Assembly: GCA_002719335.1 (NCBI GenBank)
Contig: PBHE01000039.1
Coordinates: forward strand, 1-37,221
Reading direction: 5' to 3'
From: Acidimicrobiaceae bacterium
GTDB lineage: Bacteria > Actinomycetota > Acidimicrobiia > Acidimicrobiales > Poriferisodalaceae
Length of the DNA: 37,221 nt
Below, in pieces: positions 30,712 through 37,221 of this stretch. The first letter of the stretch is position 1. Every line of letters starts with the position of its first letter. Made by a program: the position numbers and the translations under genes. The notes under the pieces were generated by a model, which was not told the origin of the DNA, did no database searches, and saw only the letters and a program-made list of their open reading frames with translations.

Positions 30712-32976
30712 TCAGATCGGCGGCTCAGTTGCCACGATTGCCAGGTTCTCCAACTCACTCAATTCGAAGCGCGACAAGCCTGCAACGTCCATAAGTATCG
30801 CTTCGGTGTTTTGTCCCAATAGTGCTGCGGGACGCATCGGCGGCCGCTCCGACGCCGCAGAAAAATGAATCGGAAGGCGAGGAAGCACCAACGGGCCAAC
30901 TTGAGGTTGGTCGACCCGTCCAAACGCTGATCGAGCCTCTAAATGAACATCGCCTAGAACCCCTGGAATATTCAGCACTGGCGCAGCTGCGACCCCGACC
31001 TCCTGAAGCTTGGCGGCGAGGTCAATTTGGTCGAAGTTGTGCGTCCAACTGGCGAGCTCAGCGTCGATGCTGTCGTGAAGCATTAAACGTTCCGATCGAG
31101 TGAGACCGAGCCAATCAGTTGGCAGTTCGGCTATCTCACAAAGAACTTCCCAAGCCAGTTCATCAACTATGGAAATAGCGATCCATTGGTCTACTCCTTC
31201 ACAGGGATACACCCCTTGGGGAATGAAATCTTGGTCGCGGTTACCCATTAACGATGGTTCGTGACCATCCATTTGCGCTTCAACGATCACATCACCGATG
31301 ACCGATATTGTCGCTTCGAATTGTGCCGCTTCAATAGTGACGCCGCCCTTGCTCTGCCTGTCCCACAGGGCAACGAGTATTGCCGCGGTTGCGTGAAGGC
31401 CCGCGATCGGATCTGGCCACGCGACCCCACATTTCCAAGGGTGTTCATCCCTGTAACCAACCAGTTGTGAGAGTCCGGCATGAGAATCAATTGTCGTGCC
31501 GTAAGCCACCCAATTCTCGGCAGGTCCAGACCTTCCATAACCAGGCATCGTCATATAGATCAGATCAGGATTTAACGAATGGAGACGATGCTCATCTAAC
31601 CCAAGTTGGGGCATCACTCGGGGGCTAAAGTTCTCAATTAGCACATCGGCGGTGGGGACCAATCGTTCAAACGTCGCTAACCCTTCAGTTCGACTCAGAT
31701 CGAGAACGACAGACTCTTTGTTCAATCCGTATTTGATTAGATGACCATTCCGGTTCCATTGGTCGGGGCCTTGAATATTGTCTGGATGGAATCGTTGGGC
31801 AACAACCAAAGACTCTGGAATTTCGCGTGGACCCCTTCCCCAAGGCGCTTCAACCTGGATTACTTGCGCTCCGAGTTCCGCCAGAATTCGAGCAGCAAGA
31901 GGTCCCGCCCAAACCTTTGAGAGGTCGAGCACTCGAATTCCCGACAACGGTCCTCCAGCAGATTCTGGGTCGGGCAAGGCAGAAGGCGTTCCACTTGTCG
32001 ATGAAAATCGAAAAGGCGCGCCTGGAACCGACCAGCGACCAGCTTTTCGCCAGAAATCCCGGTACTTCAATTGACTGTCGTTCAAGAGTCCCAAGATGGT
32101 GTTAGCTGGAGCGGCCGGAATTTGAGCTGCTTGGAATAGTTCGCTGACCTCGCCTGCGTTTCGTTGGGACAACCATGGGGCGAGGTGCTCATCCAATAGT
32201 TCAGGAAATTCCTGGAAATCGGCAGGCGAATCGATCCGCGGATCGTCGAGAAGATCGGACAGCCCCGTTATCGCAAGAAGCGTCTCAAGCTGCAGATCAG
32301 TAGGGGCTGACAGAGCAAGCCAACCATCAGCGCAGCGGTACATGCCATTGGGTTGACCGTGTCCCGTCCACCGGTTGCCCATGCGACACAGGATGTCTTT
32401 TCCCAGCTGGTAGCGAACGAAGCTCATCTGGTGAAGGGCAGTCAGAACTTCGTGATGTGTCACCTCCACTGAATGGATCTGGTCGTTGCGTTCTCTGTCG
32501 AATAAGGCGGCCATCGCGCCAACAAACGCGAAAAGTCCAGATGCATACAAGGGGTGAGTTGAAGGACCCATCAGCGGTTCTCTCTGAGGGTCCCCTGTCA
32601 GGTAGGTGTGTCCGGAATGTGCATAAATGGTGGCAGCCGTACCCTGCCAAGTTGAATATGGGCCAAAAGAGCCATAGGGGGAGATTCCCACGACGATCGC
32701 TTTAGGACCTGCGCGAACTAACGGCTCACGAAATGAGCTGCGGGGATCACTTTGAATAATGACGTCGGCTTGATCCATCACAGAGCTGTATGACGAAGAT
32801 GGTTTTAACTTTCCTTGATCAAGATAAGCGGACTGGCTTCGTGTTAATCGAGACTCGCCAACAGTCACTACTTGAGCTCCGTTGTCCGCGAAAAGTTTTG
32901 CGCAGTAAGCCCCACCGATCGAGCCGGCCAACTCCACCACCTTCAGTTGAGCGAAGGGTTTCAGTGCGCCGACCAT
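30712..32976 (-). CDS. Tandem CaiB/BaiF (family III) CoA-transferase fusion
   Basis: About 754 residues from ATG 32976; the open frame reaches 33069, but the extra leader overlaps the divergent gene and lacks family similarity. The protein has two CaiB/BaiF domains in series, each beginning with an LKVVELAGSIGGAYCAKLFADNGAQV-like or IRVLDLSKVWAGPLAARILAELGAQV-like stretch. Only the second has the full RG..NK-type region (NGHLIKYGLNKESVVLDL) and the Asp-containing LIENFSPRV; the first shows DVIIQSD and SPYGSFGP and may be the less active half. Members move CoA between carboxylic acids. This fusion could be an intramolecular heterodimer. It is divergent from the acyl-CoA dehydrogenase gene. Confidence 0.85.
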   Translation of the reverse strand: MVGALKPFAQLKVVELAGSIGGAYCAKLFADNGAQVVTVGESRLTRSQSAYLDQGKLKPSSSYSSVMDQADVIIQSDPRSSFREPLVRAGPKAIVVGISPYGSFGPYSTWQGTAATIYAHSGHTYLTGDPQREPLMGPSTHPLYASGLFAFVGAMAALFDRERNDQIHSVEVTHHEVLTALHQMSFVRYQLGKDILCRMGNRWTGHGQPNGMYRCADGWLALSAPTDLQLETLLAITGLSDLLDDPRIDSPADFQEFPELLDEHLAPWLSQRNAGEVSELFQAAQIPAAPANTILGLLNDSQLKYRDFWRKAGRWSVPGAPFRFSSTSGTPSALPDPESAGGPLSGIRVLDLSKVWAGPLAARILAELGAQVIQVEAPWGRGPREIPESLVVAQRFHPDNIQGPDQWNRNGHLIKYGLNKESVVLDLSRTEGLATFERLVPTADVLIENFSPRVMPQLGLDEHRLHSLNPDLIYMTMPGYGRSGPAENWVAYGTTIDSHAGLSQLVGYRDEHPWKCGVAWPDPIAGLHATAAILVALWDRQSKGGVTIEAAQFEATISVIGDVIVEAQMDGHEPSLMGNRDQDFIPQGVYPCEGVDQWIAISIVDELAWEVLCEIAELPTDWLGLTRSERLMLHDSIDAELASWTHNFDQIDLAAKLQEVGVAAAPVLNIPGVLGDVHLEARSAFGRVDQPQVGPLVLPRLPIHFSAASERPPMRPAALLGQNTEAILMDVAGLSRFELSELENLAIVATEPPI

Positions 32977-33050
32977 CGGCCATAGCCTAGGTTCGGCTGT
33001 TGTTCTGTGGGAATCGTGGTGTGTCAGCCCGCAGATTGGGGTGGAGCAAG

Positions 33051-34244
33051 TTGGTCTATGAAGAAGCACGGCGCTGGTTCGTCGACAACTGGGATCCGTC
33101 GATGTCGGTGGCTGCCTGGTGGCGACTGCTTGCCGAATCGGGTTGGGGGTATCCCCATTGGCCCCTCGGACGTTTCGGGAAGAGTCTGAGCCACCTAGAG
33201 CACACAGAGGTTGAACGTGCCCGCACCACCGTTGGAGCTTTCGGAGTCCCTAACGACGTGAGCGTGACACTGGTCGCTCCAACACTGATGGAACACGGCA
33301 ACGAGGTACTCATCAACCGTTACCTCGAATCCATCGCGACCGGTCAAGAGATGTGGTGTCAGCTATTCAGCGAACCTGACGCGGGTTCGGATCTAGCTGG
33401 ATTGAGGACTTTGGCTAAACGCGACGGGGACCGCTGGATCATCAACGGGTCCAAGGTTTGGACCACAGGTGCTCATGCTTCTAGGAGAGCTGTTCTCATG
33501 GCCCGAACTGATCCGAACGCGGATCGTCATGCCGGCATTTCCTTTTTCATTATCGATATGAAGCAACCAGGAGTTTCTGTGTCTCCTCTCAAAGACATGA
33601 CAGGAGACGAAGAATTCAACCAAGTGTCTTTAACCAATGCGGAAGTAGACCACCAAGACATCATCGGCGGATTAGGTGAGGGTTGGCGGGTTGCGATGAC
33701 CATGCTTCAGCATGAAAGAGACGCTGATGCTGTGGGCCATGACGGTGGAGGTGATGTAATCAACCAGGTTGATCTCAACGCTCCTGTAGGTCAGGTGCAG
33801 CGCGACCAGGAGAAGGGAGGAGCCACCTCTGGTTTCTTCTACGCGACCGGTTCAGTGAAAGACGACGTCACCTTCAGTCTTATCAACCAACTTGCGTCCG
33901 GCGAAGACCCTGTCCTGAGAGAGTCAGTTATCAAAGCAAAAATTCACCGAAGAGTCTTAGACCTTAACGCCCGCCGCGAACTGCATCCCTCAGTGGGCAA
34001 ATTACTCAATGCGGCTTTGTGTCGAGAGCTTCGCGATCTCGGCTTTGTCTCTGGGCCGGCATCACAGCTCGCAGATGATGACGCTATCGACGAAGGACAT
34101 TTTCTTAAGTCGGCGCTTTTCGCAGCCGGGATGTCGATAGCTGGGGGTACCGACGAAATACAACGAAACATCATCGGTGAACGGGCGCTTGGTCTGCCTC
34201 GAGAATCCATCCCAGGATCAACAACCGACCATCGGGAAACATAG
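33051..34244 (+). CDS. Acyl-CoA dehydrogenase family protein
   Basis: About 397 residues from TTG 33051, preceded by GTGGAG; the frame is open to 33000, but that leader would overlap the divergent CoA-transferase start. Flavin and substrate motifs are QLFSEPDAGSDLAGL, WIINGSKVWTTGAH, GVSVSPLKDMTGDEEFNQVSL and the C-terminal GGTDEIQRNIIGERALGLPRE. The family oxidises acyl-CoA at the alpha-beta bond with FAD. The region near GHDGGGDVINQVDLNAPVGQVQ is an unusual Gly/Asp-rich stretch. The position next to a CoA-transferase and an enoyl-CoA hydratase elsewhere fits CoA-ester breakdown. Confidence 0.85.
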   Translation: MVYEEARRWFVDNWDPSMSVAAWWRLLAESGWGYPHWPLGRFGKSLSHLEHTEVERARTTVGAFGVPNDVSVTLVAPTLMEHGNEVLINRYLESIATGQEMWCQLFSEPDAGSDLAGLRTLAKRDGDRWIINGSKVWTTGAHASRRAVLMARTDPNADRHAGISFFIIDMKQPGVSVSPLKDMTGDEEFNQVSLTNAEVDHQDIIGGLGEGWRVAMTMLQHERDADAVGHDGGGDVINQVDLNAPVGQVQRDQEKGGATSGFFYATGSVKDDVTFSLINQLASGEDPVLRESVIKAKIHRRVLDLNARRELHPSVGKLLNAALCRELRDLGFVSGPASQLADDDAIDEGHFLKSALFAAGMSIAGGTDEIQRNIIGERALGLPRESIPGSTTDHRET

Positions 34245-34282
34245 ACAGGCTTCCCGTCTTAATTGGAATAAACGAGGTAGCT

Positions 34283-34750
34283 ATGACTTATTCACTTAGC
34301 GAATTATCAGACCGACAAGAAATAGTCGACTTGCTGTCCGCTTACTGTCGTGCGATTGATGACAATCGACCGGAAGACGTCGTCAGTCTTTTCACCGAAG
34401 ACTGCTATCTGGATTACGGCGGGGCGCTCCCGATCGTGGAGGGCCGGGCGGCGGCTACGAAATTTTTCTCAATTGGAACCGACCGCCTTTACGCCAGATC
34501 AGCGCATTTCGTTTCAAATGTTGAAGTTGCCTTCCCAAGTGAAGACGAAGCGTTGGCCATCTCCTACGTCAATGCGTGGCACGAATTTCACGACCATCAA
34601 CCAGACGCTTGGATCTTCGGTAGGTACAGCGACGAGTTTTCGCGCACGGATGACGGTTGGTTGATCAACAAAAGAACCTTCAGGTCGATGGGTGACCACA
34701 ATTGGGTGGGCGAAATGTCTTATATCGAAAGGATGGGTCCCCACCGGTAA
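34283..34750 (+). CDS. SnoaL-like (NTF2-fold) protein
   Basis: A 155-residue protein with LSDRQEIVDLLSAYCRAIDDNRPEDVVSLFTEDCYLDYGG, the standard SnoaL-like start of the NTF2 cone, and SARSAHFVSNVEVAFPSEDEALAISYVNAWHEF in the middle. The family covers small cyclases, isomerases and ligand-binding domains and is often found beside oxygenases and CoA enzymes. Function is not known. It starts 38 bases after the acyl-CoA dehydrogenase stop. Confidence 0.82.
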   Translation: MTYSLSELSDRQEIVDLLSAYCRAIDDNRPEDVVSLFTEDCYLDYGGALPIVEGRAAATKFFSIGTDRLYARSAHFVSNVEVAFPSEDEALAISYVNAWHEFHDHQPDAWIFGRYSDEFSRTDDGWLINKRTFRSMGDHNWVGEMSYIERMGPHR

Positions 34751-34792
34751 GTGCTCGTTCAGCCGAAGAACCCACGTCAGCGATGCGGAGTT

Positions 34793-35254
34793 CTATGAAA
34801 CTTTCGGTTCGCGACGAGGCACTTGATCGATTTCGATCTCAAGTCCACGTGCACCAAATTGCTCTACTTTTCGCGAAGAAAAACGCCATTCATCGTCTTC
34901 GAACGCGAACGCGTCGATGTAACGACCCCAAAATTCGAAATCGGTCCCATCAAGCTTTCGATGCCATGCGTGCACGTACGACGTCGCGTTGGCACGATCT
35001 GACGCGGTTCGTTGTATTCGGATATTGCTGATGTTGTGTGCAGTGGCAGTGAACAGCCGCAGTAGTTTTGGGAGGAGCGCCTCAATAGCTGAACGGCCCG
35101 TTATCGCTCTACCTTCATCGAAAACGGCATCCCGGCAGAACAACTCAGCCCAGAGCTCAATCTCTCCACCGTCTACGTATTCGGCGTAATTAAGGATGGT
35201 GTTGGTAATAGCTGCGTGTGCCTCAGCGTCGCTCATGCGTTCAGGATTGGACAT
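34793..35254 (-). CDS. SnoaL-like (NTF2-fold) protein
   Basis: A 153-residue SnoaL-like protein: EAHAAITNTILNYAEYVDGGEIELWAELFCRDAVFDEGRAITG at the start and ATAHNISNIRIQRTASDRANATSYVHAW in the middle. It shares the fold with the protein at 34283 but has clearly different sequence. It faces the SnoaL gene at 34283 tail to tail. The gap to the following thiolase remnant (35255-35417) has no gene. Reaction unknown. Confidence 0.82.
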   Translation of the reverse strand: MSNPERMSDAEAHAAITNTILNYAEYVDGGEIELWAELFCRDAVFDEGRAITGRSAIEALLPKLLRLFTATAHNISNIRIQRTASDRANATSYVHAWHRKLDGTDFEFWGRYIDAFAFEDDEWRFSSRKVEQFGARGLEIEIDQVPRREPKVS

Positions 35255-35417
35255 AGCGAAAGGCTATTCCTTGAAACACCCGATGGCCTCCAATAGCTGC
35301 TTCGCTGTTATCTTTCCTCGGGTGAACGTCATTGGTGAGAGCCGTCAAGTCAGCGCGACCGTCGGAACTCGATGCAGACTTAGCCGTTAGCCTCGTCCTC
35401 GGCAATCGAGGGGCTCC

Positions 35418-36126
35418 ATGATCTCGCATCACGCAAATCTCTCAGCGTCCTGTGCAGCGGTTGGGGTTGGAGAAACTCCCCATTACCGAAGCGATCCTGT
35501 TGACGCAGCTCAGCTAATCCTCGAAACCAGTGTTGCCGCTCTTGACGACGCGGGGCTCAGCCCCAAAGACGTCAACGGGATCTTGCCACCCGAGGGTTAC
35601 ATCAGCAGCGAGGAAATAGCGGCCCAACTAGGGATCGACGGCCTGAGATACTCAGCCACCATTCACATGGGCGGAGCCAGCTCAGTAGCGGCGCTTCAGT
35701 CCGCAGCTATGGCCATAGCAACAGGAGTGGCCGACACTGTGCTGGTTGCGCTCGGCTGGGATGGGTACACCTCACGACCTACAGCGACTCACAGACCACA
35801 GCGAGCAAGTCGCTTACCACAGCGACCCTTGCAGAACTGATGCGCAACTACTGCGCCCCCTACGGTGCATGTCTCGAGGTACTGGAACTGTTTACTCATG
35901 GTCGCTCTCACATTTCACCATCGATTCGGCGTGGACCGACTCGCTGCCATATGCGACCGTGGTAGTTGAAAGCCTGGAAGGTGTCCGATTCGTTGGTACG
36001 TTCTCGGGACCACAAAATGACTTAACGATCGGCCTCCCTGTGAATATTCGCGTCGAATCCATCGAAAAGAATTTCGCGTACCTCTGGTTCGACCCAATCT
36101 CGGAGGCCAGTGAAGAAAATGGTTGA
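35418..36126 (+). pseudogene. Decayed thiolase (SCP2-like) joined to a DUF35 OB-fold end
   Basis: ATG 35418 with GAGGGG before it opens a thiolase-like start: ETPHYRSDPVDAAQLILETSVAALDDAGLSPKDV, then HMGGASSVAALQSAAMAIATGVADTVLVALGWDGYTSRPT. The frame then breaks. A second frame gives TLAELMRNYCAPYGACLEVLEL, another thiolase-like piece. A third frame reads GTVYSWSLSHFTIDSAWTDSLPYATVVVESLEGVRF to the stop at 36126, a DUF35 OB-fold like those that accompany SCP2-type thiolases. The thiolase C-terminus and the DUF35 zinc ribbon are missing. This is a locus with shifts and an internal deletion. Confidence 0.72.
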
Positions 36127-37221
36127 TGAACCGCTCCTCGTAGCTGCGAGAGACGTCGCGGCGGTATTTCGCGACGAGGCTTGGGAAGGTGAAAAAGCGC
36201 GTCAACTTACTGACACGGCCCTTGCGGCAGTCAAGGACTCTGGTCTGTTTTCGACTCTCGTCCCTGAACGATTTGGAGGTTCCGAGGTCGATTTTCACAT
36301 CATCCCTCAACTGATTCGAGAACTCGCCAAGGGCGATACGTCAAGTGCTTGGGTCACCGCATTTCTTATCCATCACAACTGGCAGTTCGCTCTGTATCCG
36401 CTCGAAACTCAAGAGGAACTCTGGGCCGACCGCAACTATGCGCTAGCACCTGCGACCCTTGCCCCGACAGGTCGAGCCGAACGTGTTGACGGCGGCTGGA
36501 AGTTGAGTGGCCGGTGGCAATGGGGGACAGGGGTGATGCATTCCCAATGGGCCTTGGTTACTGCTATTGCCGCTTTCGAGGAAAAAGACGAAGTGGCTCT
36601 GATGCTGCTCCCTATGGAAGACGTCGAAGTAGTCGACGTTTGGCACACCGAAGGAATGCGAGCGACGGGCAGCAACGACATGATCATTGAAGAAGCGTTC
36701 GTGCCCGACCGGAGAGCGATCACTTATCAGCAAATATCAAAGCGCGAGGCTCCAGGCCAGCTCGTTTCCCCAAACCCCCTATACCGATTGGACATGCTTG
36801 CTTTGTTGTCGCTCGACGCGACCGCGACTTCAGTTGGAGCGGGGGAACGCTCACTGGAACTGTTTACCGAGCGCCTATATGAAAGAAAGCTGATGTTCGG
36901 CGGTCAGCAAAAGGACTCAAGCACTGCCCAGGTGCGTCTTGCTAGAGCCGCGTCCGTCATGCGTACAGCGAGACTGATGTTTGACGCTGCCGTGCAAGAT
37001 TTGTGCGCTCCGCTTCGCGACGAACCGTACCCTTCACCGGCAAAACGAGTGCGAATACGAATGGACTGCGCCCACGTAGTGGATTTGGTGAAACAGGTGC
37101 TCGTCCTCATCAACGATGGAGCCGGCGCTAGTAGCCATTTCTTGGACTCACCTCTTCAACGATTTCGGCGCGACGTGTTGACACTGTCAGGTCACATTCT
37201 CTTTGACTACGACCGGGCTGC
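36119..37221 (+). CDS. HsaA-type flavin-dependent monooxygenase / acyl-CoA dehydrogenase-like protein (partial)
   Basis: ATG 36119 overlaps the end of the DUF35 frame and the gene runs off the window after 367 codons. The fold is acyl-CoA dehydrogenase-like: SGLFSTLVPERFGGSEVDFH, ELAKGDTSSAWVTAFLIHH, VDGGWKLSGRWQWGTGVMHS and EGMRATGSNDMIIEEAFVPDR. The C-terminal GASSHFLDSPLQRFRRDVLTLSGHILFDYD matches group D flavin monooxygenases such as HsaA, which hydroxylate aromatics or steroids using reduced flavin from a partner. Substrate and reductase are not visible. Confidence 0.85.
   Translation, partial: MVDEPLLVAARDVAAVFRDEAWEGEKARQLTDTALAAVKDSGLFSTLVPERFGGSEVDFHIIPQLIRELAKGDTSSAWVTAFLIHHNWQFALYPLETQEELWADRNYALAPATLAPTGRAERVDGGWKLSGRWQWGTGVMHSQWALVTAIAAFEEKDEVALMLLPMEDVEVVDVWHTEGMRATGSNDMIIEEAFVPDRRAITYQQISKREAPGQLVSPNPLYRLDMLALLSLDATATSVGAGERSLELFTERLYERKLMFGGQQKDSSTAQVRLARAASVMRTARLMFDAAVQDLCAPLRDEPYPSPAKRVRIRMDCAHVVDLVKQVLVLINDGAGASSHFLDSPLQRFRRDVLTLSGHILFDYDRA

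Noticed and set aside
1-37221. CRISPR arrays, insertion sequences, prophage genes or rRNA
   Set aside because: No regularly spaced short repeats, transposase or integrase motifs, phage structural genes or rRNA-like stretches were seen.

Overview
The window reads as part of an Actinomycetota chromosome, probably an uncultured and perhaps acidimicrobiia-like lineage. The support is moderately high G+C, many GTG starts, and mycothiol-type DinB/maleylpyruvate-isomerase-fold proteins at 1-180 and 19015-19785. No ribosomal marker is present, so the taxonomy is inference. The content is accessory and catabolic: oxygenases, hydrolases, CoA-linked enzymes and transporters, in short operons on both strands.

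Layout. 1-4.4 kb: end of a DinB-like protein, a cysteine synthase-rhodanese fusion, RidA-like and cupredoxin-like genes on the minus strand, and an MFS transporter. 4.7-7.3 kb: a metal-dependent amidohydrolase with a COG0523/CobW GTPase. 7.5-9 kb: small genes separated by near-identical TTCG-loop terminators, and a truncated cupin. 9-13.2 kb: a LigB/LigA ring-cleavage dioxygenase, a formamidase-type amidase, an HSL-type esterase and a C-C hydrolase-like enzyme. 13.3-16.9 kb: MFS, a double DUF2061 protein, a MmcQ-like protein and an esterase. 17.1-24.2 kb: TauD and PhyH oxygenases, an enoyl-CoA hydratase, a cupin, a CMD-like protein, and two genes broken by in-frame UGA that are best read as selenoproteins. 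24.4-37.2 kb: a methyltransferase, a PhnD-like binding protein, a GcvT/LigM-like demethylase, a haloalkane dehalogenase, SRPBCC, GNAT, a tandem CaiB CoA-transferase, an acyl-CoA dehydrogenase, two SnoaL-like proteins, a decayed thiolase/DUF35 locus and an HsaA-like flavin monooxygenase running off the end. A decayed Rieske oxygenase lies at 28.2-28.5 kb.

Two observations stand out. First, UGA replaces the first catalytic Cys of a DsbA/FrnE-like protein (giving U-P-W-C, UGA at 18772-18774, minus strand) and the second redox Cys of a SelW/Rdx-like protein (giving C-V-P-U, UGA at 22055-22057, minus strand). This implies a selenocysteine-decoding organism; ordinary gene calling truncates both proteins. 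Second, at least twelve copies of an intergenic element with a core close to GAATCCTGTATCGCCCACC lie between 0.2 and 23.4 kb, all in the plus orientation regardless of gene direction. They separate modules of one to five genes. The core resembles the T-arm and 3' acceptor end of a tRNA, and flanking stems change between copies while remaining complementary. I know of no named family matching it. It may mark a tRNA-end-bounded cassette array or a structured repeat. No clear copy was seen after about 25.7 kb.

Functionally the genes fit uptake and oxidation of varied small organic compounds (aromatic ring cleavage, O-/N-demethylation, dehalogenation, amide hydrolysis, CoA-ester beta-oxidation). 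No complete pathway can be assigned from sequence alone.
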